Below are positions 7,555 to 15,059 of a DNA stretch of 17,321 nucleotides, piece after piece (position 1 is the first letter of the stretch; each line of letters opens with the position of its first letter). The DNA comes from Rhizobium sp. Q54. GTDB lineage: Bacteria; Pseudomonadota; Alphaproteobacteria; Rhizobiales; Beijerinckiaceae. A program made the position numbers and the translations under genes. The notes under the pieces are model-generated. The model was not told the DNA's origin. It worked only from the letters and a program-made list of their open reading frames with translations, and made no database searches. Location: assembly GCA_945903655.1 (NCBI GenBank), contig CAMDOY010000035.1, positions 1-17,321 of the forward strand. The letters run 5' to 3'.

Positions 7555-7670
7555 TGTCAACCAGTTTGCGCCAAAAAGGAAACGTCAAAATCTGATCATT
7601 TCTGAGGCAAATTATCGCTTCCCGACATTGTGTGGGCAATGTGTTCCGATTTTGGCGCAATGGTTTGACA
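7555..7670. promoter_or_regulatory. Mirrored divergent element TTTTGGCGCAA-N4/5-TTGACA
   Basis: TTGCGCCAAAA at 7566-7576 and TTTTGGCGCAA at 7650-7660 are perfect 11-base inverted repeats. Each is followed on its outer side, after 5 and 4 bases, by a perfect TTGACA box: 7555-7560 on the minus strand and 7665-7670 on the plus strand. These point to the binding-protein start at 7499 and the oxidoreductase start at 7731, each about 60 bases away. The natural reading is two divergent promoters sharing an activator site just upstream of each -35. The -10 regions are poor at standard spacing, which would fit activator dependence. The alternative is terminal inverted repeats of a 116-base miniature element, but I see no target duplication. 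Confidence 0.55.
7625..7642. promoter_or_regulatory. Palindromic candidate operator ACATTG-N6-CAATGT
   Basis: Perfect 6-base arms (7625-7630 and 7637-7642) lie inside the mirrored element, between the two outward-facing TTGACA boxes. The size and symmetry suit a dimeric regulator, but no regulator gene is in the window, so the binding protein is unknown. Confidence 0.35.
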
Positions 7671-7730
7671 GGGTCCATCGATCAGTAGAGGCTAGACCCC
7701 ATCAGCCTTTTGCGCCCCCGGGGACCGCCT

Positions 7731-8588
7731 TTGAAGCCTGCACCCTTCACGCTCCACAGACCCGCCACGCTCGCGCAGGCGACGGCCCTTTTGCATGATC
7801 TGGCGGACGAGGATGCGCGCCTGATCGCGGGCGGCCAAAGCCTCGCGCCGATGATGGCTTTTCGGCTGGCGCGCCCCGGCCATCTCATCGATCTCAATGG
7901 CGTGGGCGAGCTGGCGCACCTCTGCGAATCAGGCGGCATGATCGAGATCGGCGCGCTGATCCGCCATGTGGATATCGCGCGCAGGGCGATCCCCGGCGTC
8001 ACCGGCGCGTTGCTACGCGCCGTGCTGCCCCATATCGCCCATCACCCCATCCGCACGCGCGGCACCTTCTGCGGCAGCCTCGCCCATGCGGATCCCGCCT
8101 CCGAATGGTGCCTCACCGCCGCGACCCTTGACGCCACGCTGGTGGCCCATAGCGCCTCGGGCAGGCGCGAGATCGCCGCTCGCGATTACTTCGAGGGCGC
8201 CATGGCGACGGCCCTGCGGGCGGATGAGGTGCTGAGCAGCGTGCGCCTGCCCCAATTGCCGGAGGGCGCGCGCTTCGCTTTCCACGAATTCTCCCGCCGC
8301 TCCGGCGATTTCGCCATCGCCGCCGCGCTCGTGATCTTCGAGCTGCGGGATGGCCTGATCGCGCAGGCGCGCATCGGCATTGGCGGGGCGGAGGATCGCC
8401 CGCGCCGGATCTCGGAGGCCGAGGCTGTGCTGAACGGGCGCAAACCCTCGCCAGAGCTATTCGTGGAGGCGGGGGCCGCTGTGGCCGCCGCGCTCTGCCC
8501 CATGGAAGACATCAGCACCAGCGCCGCCTATCGGCGGGAGCTCGCCGCGACCCTGACGGAGCGCGCGCTGGAAGAGGCCGCCCGATGA
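7731..8588 (+). CDS. Mo hydroxylase FAD-binding subunit (CoxM/CutM-like), set 1
   Basis: This is the medium subunit of a xanthine dehydrogenase/CO dehydrogenase-family enzyme. It binds FAD and passes electrons from the 2Fe-2S subunit to an acceptor. Both FAD motifs are present: AGGQSLAPMM (33-42) and TRGTFCGSLAHADPASEW (109-126), although the second has Cys where most relatives have Gly in the TxGGS motif. The C-terminal domain includes AYRRELAATLTERAL. I chose the TTG at 7731, which gives MKPAPFTLHRPAT and matches the MKP start of the second copy at 14193. GGGGA at 7720-7724 precedes it by 6 bases. A TTG at 7710 would add seven residues. The length is 285, normal for the family. Its stop overlaps the next ATG in an ATGA junction, so it heads a tight operon. 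Confidence 0.9.
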   Translation: MKPAPFTLHRPATLAQATALLHDLADEDARLIAGGQSLAPMMAFRLARPGHLIDLNGVGELAHLCESGGMIEIGALIRHVDIARRAIPGVTGALLRAVLPHIAHHPIRTRGTFCGSLAHADPASEWCLTAATLDATLVAHSASGRREIAARDYFEGAMATALRADEVLSSVRLPQLPEGARFAFHEFSRRSGDFAIAAALVIFELRDGLIAQARIGIGGAEDRPRRISEAEAVLNGRKPSPELFVEAGAAVAAALCPMEDISTSAAYRRELAATLTERALEEAAR

Positions 8589-9067
8589 GCAAGACACCCC
8601 TGCATTTCACCCTCAATGGCCGGGCCTTCGATCTGGAGGTCGAGCCCCGCCGCACGCTCATCGACGTCATCCGCGACGACTGCGGCTTCACCGGGACCCA
8701 TGCGGGTTGCGAGCATGGGGTCTGCGGCGCCTGCACCATCATCGTGAATGGCGAGACCGTGCGCTCCTGCCTCATGTTCGGCTTTCAGGCGGAGGGCGCC
8801 ACGATCCGCACGGTGGAATCCCTGTCCCAGGGCGGCCCGCTGCATCCTCTGCAGGAGGCCTTCGTGGAGCATCACGCCCTGCAATGCGGATTCTGCACCC
8901 CGGGCTTCCTGATGCTGGCTGTGGGCCTGCTGGAAGAGAACCCGGACATGGACGAGGCGGCGATGCGCGACGCGCTCTCGTCCAACCTGTGCCGCTGCAC
9001 GGGCTATGAGAATATCCTGAAAGCCGTGAAGGATGGCGCGCAACGCATGAAGGCCTCCCATGACTGA
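8585..9067 (+). CDS. Mo hydroxylase 2Fe-2S subunit (CoxS/CutS-like), set 1
   Basis: This is the small iron-sulfur subunit of 160 residues, carrying two 2Fe-2S clusters that relay electrons from the Mo centre to FAD. The plant-type ferredoxin cluster is held by Cys42, Cys47, Cys50 and Cys62 (GCEHGVCGACT, then RSC). The second, in the four-helix domain, is held by Cys101, Cys104, Cys136 and Cys138 (CGFCTPG, then LCRCTGYENI). All eight ligands are intact. The ATG overlaps the upstream stop by four bases, and its own stop overlaps the start of the large subunit by eight bases, so the three subunits are probably translationally coupled. Confidence 0.95.
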   Translation: MSKTPLHFTLNGRAFDLEVEPRRTLIDVIRDDCGFTGTHAGCEHGVCGACTIIVNGETVRSCLMFGFQAEGATIRTVESLSQGGPLHPLQEAFVEHHALQCGFCTPGFLMLAVGLLEENPDMDEAAMRDALSSNLCRCTGYENILKAVKDGAQRMKASHD

Positions 9068-11390
9068 GACGCGCCAGCCGATCATCGGCCAGAGCCTCAC
9101 CCGCCTTGAAGATCCCCCGCTGGTGCGGGGCAAAGGGCGCTTCGTCGCCGACGTCAGCTTCCCCCATCAGCTCCATATGCGCGTGGTGCGGTCGCCCCTC
9201 GCCCATGGGCGCTTGCTGGGGATTAGGATCAAGGCCGCGCTGGCGCTGAAGGGCGTCCACGCCATCTGGACCGCCCAGGACATCGCGGACATCGGTCCCA
9301 TCGATTTTCGCGAAGGCAAGATCGAGAAGCTGGAGCCCTATCGCCAGCCCGTGCTTGCGCAGGACTATGTGCGCTATGTGGGCGAGCCCGTGGCGGTGGT
9401 CTTCGCCGAGGACGCCTATGTGGCTGAGGACGCCGCCGATCTTGTGGAGCTCGATATCGAGGAGCTGCCCGTCATCGTCGAGGCGGATGCGCCGCCCGGC
9501 GTCTTTGCGCCGGGCCTGTCCACGGAAGCGGCCATCGTCACCCAGGGCTTCGGCGATGTGGAGGGCGCCTTCGCCTCCGCCCATGCGATCATCTCGCTTG
9601 ATTTGCAGATGGGGCGCCATTCGGGCGTGCCGCTGGAGACGCGCGGGGCCATCGGTCTCTACGACAGCGCGCGCGATGTGCTGGAGTTGCATGGCGCCGC
9701 CAAGGTGCCGCACAAGAACCGGGAGTCGCTGGCCCGCATGCTCGGGCGCACGACGACCACGCTGCATCTCTTCGAATATCATGTGGGCGGGGGCTTCGGC
9801 ATTCGCGGCGAGATCTACCCGGAGGACATTCTGGTGCTCGTCGCCGCCTTGCGCCTCGAGCGCCCGGTGAAATGGATCGAGGATCGGCGCGAGCATCTCA
9901 TGTGCGCCAACCAGTCGCGCCAGCAGCGCCATCTCATCAGCGCGGCGGTGGATGCGCAGGGTCGCCTGCTCGCCATCCGCAACGAGTTTTACCACGATCA
10001 GGGCGCCTATCCCCGCACCCATGCCCTGCGCATCGCCGAGACCACCTGCGGCATCCTGCCGGGGCCCTATCATCTGGGCGCCTATAGCGCGACGGGCTAC
10101 TACCGCCTCACCAACAAGACCCCCTGCGCCACCTATCGCGCGCCCGGCCGTTACGAGACCAATTTCGTGCGCGAGCGCCTGCTCGACGCCATTGCGGAAC
10201 GGCTGGGGATGTCGCGGGTGGATGTGCGCCGGATCAATCTCATCAAGAAGGAAGAGATGCCCTATGCGCGCCCCCTCAGCGTGCTGGAGGACGATGTTTC
10301 CTATGATTCCGGCGACTATGAAGGCCTGCTCGACCAGTCCCTCAAGGCCATGGATTGGGACGCGCTGCAGGAGAGCCTGAAGGCGCGGCGCGCCAAGGGC
10401 GAGATCGTCGGCGCGGGTTTCGCGCTTTTCATCGAGAAGAGCGGACTTGGCCCCACCGATGGCGCCCATGTGAATGTGGACACCGATGGCGTCGTCGAGG
10501 TCCTCACCGGCGGCGCCTCCGTGGGGCAGGGTTTCGAGACCGTCGTGGGGCAGGTCTGCGCGGATATTCTGGGCGCGGACTATCGCAAGGTGCGCGTGGT
10601 CCATGGGCGCACGGAGCGCATCGAATTCGGCATCGGCGCCCATGCCTCGCGCGCCACGGTCATGACCGCCAATGCGGTGGCCGTCGCCGCCGCCAAGGTG
10701 CGCGCCAAGGCCCTCGATATGGCCGCCGAGTTGATGCAGGCGCAGCCCGGCGATCTCGACATCGCCAACGGCCTCGTCTTCCGCCGCGACGCCCCTCATG
10801 GACCCTCCATGAAGCTGGGAGCGGTGGCGAGCGCCTTGCGTCCCATGGCCAAGACGCGCGGCGCACGCGAGCCCGGCCTCAGCGCCGATGGCTGGTTCGA
10901 GAGCGAGCATCAGGTCTATCCCTATGGCAACCAATTCGCGGTGGTGAAGATCGATCCGGCCACCGGCGCCATCGCTATCGAGCGCTATCTCATCGCCTAT
11001 GACATTGGAAAAGCGATCAACCCCATGCTGGTGCGCGGGCAGATTCTGGGCGGTTTCGCGCAAGGGCTGGGCGGCGCCATCTATGAAGAGTTTCTCTATG
11101 ACGAGCGCGGCGAGCCCCTGTCCGTCAGCTTCGCCGACTATCTCATGCCCACCCTCAGCGAGACGCCTGATGTGGAGGTGCTGCTGACGGAGGATGCGCC
11201 CAGCCCCCGCAACCCCCTTGGCATCAAGGGCGCGGGCGAGAGCGGCATCGCGCCTGTGGGCGCCGCCATCGCCTCCGCAGTCGAGGACGCCTTGCAATGC
11301 ACGGGGCTCGTGCGCCAGTTGCCGCTGACGCCGCAGCGGGTGAAGGCCATGTTGAAGGAATTGCAATCGAGGCGCGGGCTTCCCGCATGA
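9060..11390 (+). CDS. Mo hydroxylase large (molybdopterin) subunit (CoxL/XdhB-like), set 1
   Basis: This 776-residue catalytic subunit binds the molybdopterin cofactor and hydroxylates its substrate with oxygen from water. The start TETRQPIIGQSLTRLEDPPL and the N-terminal a/b-hammerhead domain (about 20-140) are typical. GGGFG (243-247) contacts the Mo cofactor, and Glu727 in KGAGESG is the expected catalytic base. The active-site loop reads TYRAPGRYE (358-366), not the AYxCSFR loop of form I CO dehydrogenase, so the substrate is probably an aromatic or N-heterocyclic compound or an aldehyde rather than CO. The substrate cannot be named from sequence. The product is assembled in the cytoplasm and depends on Mo-cofactor insertion proteins that are not in the window. 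Confidence 0.92.
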   Translation: MTETRQPIIGQSLTRLEDPPLVRGKGRFVADVSFPHQLHMRVVRSPLAHGRLLGIRIKAALALKGVHAIWTAQDIADIGPIDFREGKIEKLEPYRQPVLAQDYVRYVGEPVAVVFAEDAYVAEDAADLVELDIEELPVIVEADAPPGVFAPGLSTEAAIVTQGFGDVEGAFASAHAIISLDLQMGRHSGVPLETRGAIGLYDSARDVLELHGAAKVPHKNRESLARMLGRTTTTLHLFEYHVGGGFGIRGEIYPEDILVLVAALRLERPVKWIEDRREHLMCANQSRQQRHLISAAVDAQGRLLAIRNEFYHDQGAYPRTHALRIAETTCGILPGPYHLGAYSATGYYRLTNKTPCATYRAPGRYETNFVRERLLDAIAERLGMSRVDVRRINLIKKEEMPYARPLSVLEDDVSYDSGDYEGLLDQSLKAMDWDALQESLKARRAKGEIVGAGFALFIEKSGLGPTDGAHVNVDTDGVVEVLTGGASVGQGFETVVGQVCADILGADYRKVRVVHGRTERIEFGIGAHASRATVMTANAVAVAAAKVRAKALDMAAELMQAQPGDLDIANGLVFRRDAPHGPSMKLGAVASALRPMAKTRGAREPGLSADGWFESEHQVYPYGNQFAVVKIDPATGAIAIERYLIAYDIGKAINPMLVRGQILGGFAQGLGGAIYEEFLYDERGEPLSVSFADYLMPTLSETPDVEVLLTEDAPSPRNPLGIKGAGESGIAPVGAAIASAVEDALQCTGLVRQLPLTPQRVKAMLKELQSRRGLPA

Positions 11391-11422
11391 GGTAGCCTGC
11401 GCATTCAAAAAGGGAGCAAACA

Positions 11423-12382
11423 ATGATCCGCAAAGCGATCAAACTAATGGCGTTGGGCTGCATCGGCCTTCTGGGGCTTGATGGGGTGGCGCAGGCGCAG
11501 GACCGCCTCAAGGTGGCGACCGGCGGGCGCGGCGGCTGGGAGGTCTCGGTCACGGAGCTCGGCATCGGCGCCGGCATGTTCAAGAAGCATGGCCTCGAGA
11601 TCGACCTCTCCTATACGGAGGGCAGCGGCGAGACCATGCAGGCGGCCATCAGCGGCGCGGTGGATCTGGCGCTGGGCATCGGCCCCTTCGGCCTCATGGG
11701 CGCCTATTCGCGCGGCGCCCCGGTGCGCATTATCGGCGCCTCCATGACCGGCGTGAACGACCAGTACTGGTATGCGCAGGCCGCCTCGCCCATCAAGACC
11801 GGGAAAGACCTCGCGGGCCGCACGGTTTCCTATTCCACCTCCGGCGCCTCCACCAATGCGGTGGTTCTGGGCTTCAAGCGCACCTTTGGCGTGGAGTTCA
11901 ACGCGGTCCCAACCGGCGGTCAGGCGGCCACCCTGACCCAGGTGCTCAGCGGGCAGATCGATGTGGGCTGGGCGGCGGCGCCCTTCGCCTTCAAGCATCT
12001 GGAAGCCGGGACCATCAAGATCGTGGCGCGCGCCAACGAAGTGCCGGAACTGCGCCAGCAATCCGTGCGCGTGATGACCGCCAACGCGGCCATTCTCGGC
12101 GCCAAGCGCGATCAGATCACCCGCTTCCTGCGCGGCTATCGCGACACCGTCGACTGGATGTACACCAGCGATGAGGCGGTGGAGCGTTACGCGAAGATTG
12201 TCGATTCCACGGTCGAACAGGCGCGCCGCACGCGCAGTGAATTCATCAAGAAGGAGGATCTCAACCCCGACCGTGTGGAGGGGCTCGATCTCCTGATGAA
12301 GGACGCCATCGCCTTCAAGTTCCTGTCGGCGCCCCTTACCGCCGAGCAGTTGCGCGAGCTGGTGGTTCGGTTCGATAAATAG
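11423..12382 (+). CDS. NMT1/THI5-like ABC transporter substrate-binding protein (copy 2)
   Basis: This is a 319-residue periplasmic binding protein that starts 32 bases after the large subunit, with AGGGAG 6 bases before the ATG, so it is very likely the last gene of the operon. The signal peptide is MIRKAIKLMALGCIGLLGLD with cleavage after Ala25 (AQA|QDR). Motifs shared with copy 1 at 6552 include ETMQAxISGxVD, APVRI, YSTxGAST, TLTQxxSGQxDVGWA and AIAFKF, showing clear paralogy. Its place directly behind the Mo hydroxylase genes implies that it captures the substrate, or a relative of it, for uptake. No cognate permease or ATPase is seen. A strong terminator follows nine bases after the stop. 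Confidence 0.9.
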   Translation: MIRKAIKLMALGCIGLLGLDGVAQAQDRLKVATGGRGGWEVSVTELGIGAGMFKKHGLEIDLSYTEGSGETMQAAISGAVDLALGIGPFGLMGAYSRGAPVRIIGASMTGVNDQYWYAQAASPIKTGKDLAGRTVSYSTSGASTNAVVLGFKRTFGVEFNAVPTGGQAATLTQVLSGQIDVGWAAAPFAFKHLEAGTIKIVARANEVPELRQQSVRVMTANAAILGAKRDQITRFLRGYRDTVDWMYTSDEAVERYAKIVDSTVEQARRTRSEFIKKEDLNPDRVEGLDLLMKDAIAFKFLSAPLTAEQLRELVVRFDK

Positions 12383-12390
12383 TCGAGATC

Positions 12391-12434
12391 GGTCCCGCCG
12401 ACCGGCGTAGCGCCGGGTCGGCAGGGCCTTTTTT
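12391..12434 (+). terminator. Rho-independent terminator of Mo hydroxylase operon 1
   Basis: GCCGACCGGCG (12397-12407) pairs with CGCCGGGTCGGC (12411-12422) with one bulged G and a 3-base loop. Flanking GGTCC/GGGCC pairs can extend the stem. A run of six T (12429-12434) follows. It lies between the stop of copy 2 of the binding protein and the stop of the convergent decarboxylase gene. The T-tract is on the plus side, so it chiefly ends the plus-strand operon. Confidence 0.85.
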
Positions 12435-12438
12435 CAGC

Positions 12439-13893
12439 TCACCAGCCCGGCGGCAGCAGGTCGCCGAACTTGGCGCGCACGGCGCCTTCGAGATCGGCGC
12501 TGTTGCGCACGGTCGCGGGCCAGTCCTGCAAGCGGTTCCAGGGCTTGCAGGCGTCGATGATCATGCGCGAATTCATGTTCTGCCGCTCGGGCGGATAGGA
12601 CATGGGATCGAGCGTGGTGCTCCAGCAGCCATTGAGGATCTGCACGTCGTCGCGCGGATCGCAGCGGGTGCAGATGGACCAGACGACCTCGTTCATGTTG
12701 GCGGGATCGATGTCGTCATCCACCACCACCACAACGCGGTTGGCGTAGGCGCCCGCATGACATTGGGAGGCGATGAGGCCGGCCTGTTTCGAATGGCCCG
12801 CATACATCTGCTTGATGGAGATCGTGAGCCACATGCGGCTGCCGCCCGCCTCATGGGACCAGACGCCCTTGACCTCGGGCACGCCCGCCGCCTCGACCTC
12901 ATGCCAGACAGCGCCGGAGCGCGCGGTGCCGCGATAGAAGGTGTCGTCATTGGGCGGCACGCCGGGGATCGCGCCGGTGAGCACGGGGTTGTCACGATGC
13001 CAGAAGGTCTCGACGCGGATGGCGGGCTCGCGCTTGCGCCCGCCTGCGAAATAGCCGGTCCACTCGCCCAGCGGGCCTTCGTCGATCAGGTCGTCCTTGT
13101 GGACGAAGCCTTCGAAGGCGATTTCGGCGTCGGCGGGGATCGGCAACCCCGTGGCGGGGCCGTTGACGGTGCGGATCTGCTCGCCGAGCAGGCCGCCCGC
13201 CGCCTCATATTCATTCTTGCCATAGGGAATTTCGAGACCCGCGACCGCAAAGAGGCCGGGATGCACGCCCGCCACCACGGCGATGGGGCAGGGCAGGCCC
13301 TTGTCGTGATATTTGCGCATGAGGATGTCCCCATGCTTACCCTTGGAGATCATGACCGAGGCGGTGCGGCGGTCGTGAACCTGGATGCGATAGGCGCCAT
13401 AATTGATCCAGCCGGAGTCCGGATCCTTCATGATCACCATGCCGCCGGTGCCGATGTAGTAGCCGCCGTCGCCCTCGTGCCAGCGGGGCGTGGGGATCTT
13501 GAGCAGATCGATGTCGTCGCCGGTGAAGGTGTTTTCCATCAGCGGGCCGGTGTTGACCTGCTTGGGCGGCAGGGTCGGGGCGTCGCGCATGTAATCGCGC
13601 CAGAACCGCACCAGTTCGACCTCGGTGGTGTTGGCGGGCAGGCCGAGGGTCAGGGCGATGCGCTTGACGGAGGTGAAGAGATTGGCGACCACGCGAAAGC
13701 TCGGATCATAGCCGGGCACCTTGTCGAACAGGACCGCCGGACGGCCCATTTTCCGCATGGCGATATCGATGACGCCGCCGATCTCCCGCTCCCGATCCGC
13801 CCCACTGAGCTTCAGCAGTTCGCCTGCGGACTCCATATGGGCAAGCCAGTCGCGAAGATCCTGTCCGCGCCCCGTCTTTCCTGCCGTTTCCAT
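12439..13893 (-). CDS. UbiD-family prenylated-FMN-dependent decarboxylase
   Basis: The protein is 484 residues, the usual length of UbiD/Fdc1 enzymes, which add or remove carboxyl groups on aromatic, heteroaromatic or unsaturated acids using prenylated FMN. The residues known from Aspergillus Fdc1 (Asn168, Arg173, Glu277, Glu282) have counterparts here: Asn164 and Arg169 in WINYGAYRIQVHD, and Glu272 and Glu277 in DEGPLGEWTGY. The Glu-Arg-Glu catalytic set is therefore intact. GGAG lies 7 bases before the ATG. It sits between the two Mo hydroxylase sets on the opposite strand and shares an intergenic region with the second set. The prenyltransferase UbiX needed for the cofactor is not in the window and must be supplied elsewhere. 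The placement suggests decarboxylation of a substrate or intermediate of the same pathway. It is probably not the ubiquinone-pathway UbiD, but this is inference. Confidence 0.9.
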   Translation of the reverse strand: METAGKTGRGQDLRDWLAHMESAGELLKLSGADREREIGGVIDIAMRKMGRPAVLFDKVPGYDPSFRVVANLFTSVKRIALTLGLPANTTEVELVRFWRDYMRDAPTLPPKQVNTGPLMENTFTGDDIDLLKIPTPRWHEGDGGYYIGTGGMVIMKDPDSGWINYGAYRIQVHDRRTASVMISKGKHGDILMRKYHDKGLPCPIAVVAGVHPGLFAVAGLEIPYGKNEYEAAGGLLGEQIRTVNGPATGLPIPADAEIAFEGFVHKDDLIDEGPLGEWTGYFAGGRKREPAIRVETFWHRDNPVLTGAIPGVPPNDDTFYRGTARSGAVWHEVEAAGVPEVKGVWSHEAGGSRMWLTISIKQMYAGHSKQAGLIASQCHAGAYANRVVVVVDDDIDPANMNEVVWSICTRCDPRDDVQILNGCWSTTLDPMSYPPERQNMNSRMIIDACKPWNRLQDWPATVRNSADLEGAVRAKFGDLLPPGW

Positions 13894-13945
13894 CTTCTGC
13901 TCCCGGTTTGAAATACAGACTCGACCCGCAGACGAGCCTTCTGTC

Positions 13946-13978
13946 CCAAATTTGGATCACTTTGACAGTGCAGGTCAA
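13946..13978. promoter_or_regulatory. Candidate operators CCAAATTTGG and TTGAC-N7-GTCAA
   Basis: A perfect 10-base palindrome (13946-13955) is followed after six bases by inverted TTGAC (13962-13966) and GTCAA (13974-13978). The order TTTGG, then CA, then TTTGACAG resembles the element upstream of set 1 (7651-7671), but the spacing is 10 rather than 13 bases. Shared regulation of both operons is possible but weakly supported. Confidence 0.3.
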
Positions 13979-14093
13979 TGGGCTCAGGACATTTGCCCAA
14001 AAATCAGCGGAATGCCGATTGATTATGCGTTTTTCAATGGCCTGCGCCTCACGTCGCCACCCCTGCGACACAATCGCCGCAGCGGTTTTGCTG

Positions 14094-14121
14094 TTGCGCG
14101 CGTTCCAAAAGTTGCTAAAAT
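14094..14121 (+). promoter_or_regulatory. Candidate sigma-70-type promoter for Mo hydroxylase set 2
   Basis: TTGCGC at 14094-14099 (four of six -35 matches) and TAAAAT at 14116-14121 (five of six -10 matches) are 16 bases apart. The predicted transcript would begin about 65 bases before the ATG at 14193. This is consensus matching only. Confidence 0.35.
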
Positions 14122-14192
14122 TCAAAAAATGGACTTCTGGCAACCGACTCCCAGCGCATTGACGACAAAGCGACTGTAAGGACCCCTGAGGT

Positions 14193-15059
14193 ATGAAGCC
14201 GCCCGCCTTCGGATATCATGATCCCCAGACTGTCTCCGCAGCGGTCCATCTGCTCGCGAGCCTTCCCAATGCGCGTGTGCTGGCGGGTGGCCAGTCCTTG
14301 ATGCCCATGCTGAACATGCGGGTGGTCCTGCCTGACCATCTCATCGACCTCAATGGCGTCGCGGAGATGTCGGGGGTCTCGATCCGCGAGGGCCTGCTGG
14401 TCATCGGCGCCATGACCCGCCAGCGCGACATCGAATTCAGCGACAGCGTGATGGCCCATTGCCCCATTCTGCCCGAGGCGCTGTTGCAGGTCGGCCATCG
14501 GCAGACCCGCAACCGGGGCACGGTCGGCGGCTCCCTGTGCCATCTGGACCCCTCGGCGGAATTGCCCTGCCTTGCGGCGGTGATGGACGCGGTGATCGAG
14601 ACCGCCTCGCCGCGCGGGCGCCGCCAGATCACCTTCGCCGATTTCGCGTCGAGCTACATGACGACGTCCCTCGACCCGGACGAAATCGCCACGCAGGCGC
14701 AGTTCCCTTTGTGGCCGCAGGGCCATGGCTACGCCTTCCTGGAATTCGCCCGTCGCCATGGCGATTTCGCGCTGGCCTCCGCCGCCGTGCTGATGACCAC
14801 GGATGCGCAGGGGCGCATCAGCCGCATTGCGGTGGCGCTGTCCGGCGTTGGTCCTGCGCCTGTGCGCATGCAGGAGGCCGAGCAGGGCTTGCTGGGGCAG
14901 GTGGGCGGGGCCGATCTGTTCGCGCAGGCCGCAAAAACCTGCGCCTCCCTTGAGCCACAAGATGATATTCACGCGCCCGCCGCCTATCGCAAGCGTCTTG
15001 CGGGGGTGATGATGCGGCGCGCTCTTGAAAAGGCCTATGGCCGGGCGGCGCGCCAATGA
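14193..15059 (+). CDS. Mo hydroxylase FAD-binding subunit (CoxM/CutM-like), set 2
   Basis: This 288-residue FAD subunit is paralogous to the one at 7731. The FAD-binding motifs are AGGQSLMPML (31-40) and RNRGTVGGSLCHLDPSAE (106-123), and here the canonical TVGGS is intact, unlike copy 1. The C-terminal domain includes AYRKRLAGVMMRRALEKA. The ATG at 14193 is preceded by AAGGA at 14178-14182. It heads the second M-S-L set, divergent from the UbiD-family gene, and its stop overlaps the next start as ATGA. It passes electrons from the 2Fe-2S subunit to an unknown acceptor. Confidence 0.93.
   Translation: MKPPAFGYHDPQTVSAAVHLLASLPNARVLAGGQSLMPMLNMRVVLPDHLIDLNGVAEMSGVSIREGLLVIGAMTRQRDIEFSDSVMAHCPILPEALLQVGHRQTRNRGTVGGSLCHLDPSAELPCLAAVMDAVIETASPRGRRQITFADFASSYMTTSLDPDEIATQAQFPLWPQGHGYAFLEFARRHGDFALASAAVLMTTDAQGRISRIAVALSGVGPAPVRMQEAEQGLLGQVGGADLFAQAAKTCASLEPQDDIHAPAAYRKRLAGVMMRRALEKAYGRAARQ

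Larger units (their letters stand above)
13894..14192. other. Divergent intergenic region between the decarboxylase and Mo hydroxylase set 2
   Basis: About 300 non-coding bases of lower GC than the flanking genes. They hold the palindrome CCAAATTTGG, a TTGAC-N7-GTCAA repeat and a candidate plus-strand promoter, listed separately. There is also an ATTGA-N11-TCAAT inverted repeat (14018-14022 with 14034-14038), of a size that could suit a LysR-type regulator. Short ORFs spanning it match no family. Confidence 0.5.

Noticed and set aside
6747..7595. Plus-strand ORF (282 codons) opposite binding protein copy 1
   Set aside because: It is antisense to a clear signal-peptide-bearing binding protein and has shadow-type composition.
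7710..7730. Upstream TTG start for the first FAD subunit
   Set aside because: The TTG at 7731 has a GGGGA site at 6 bases and gives the MKP N-terminus shared with the paralogue.
8772..11423. Very long antisense ORF (883 codons) on the minus strand opposite the first Mo subunit
   Set aside because: It mirrors the codon pattern of a certain CDS in GC-rich DNA, is rich in His, Gly, Ala and Arg, and matches no family.
7658..12382. Identification of the first operon as aerobic CO dehydrogenase (coxMSL)
   Set aside because: Subunit order fits, but the Mo subunit lacks the AYxCSFR loop that holds the Cu-binding Cys.
12757..13911. Plus-strand ORF (384 codons) opposite the UbiD-family gene
   Set aside because: It lies almost wholly antisense to a gene with intact catalytic motifs and has no recognisable domain.
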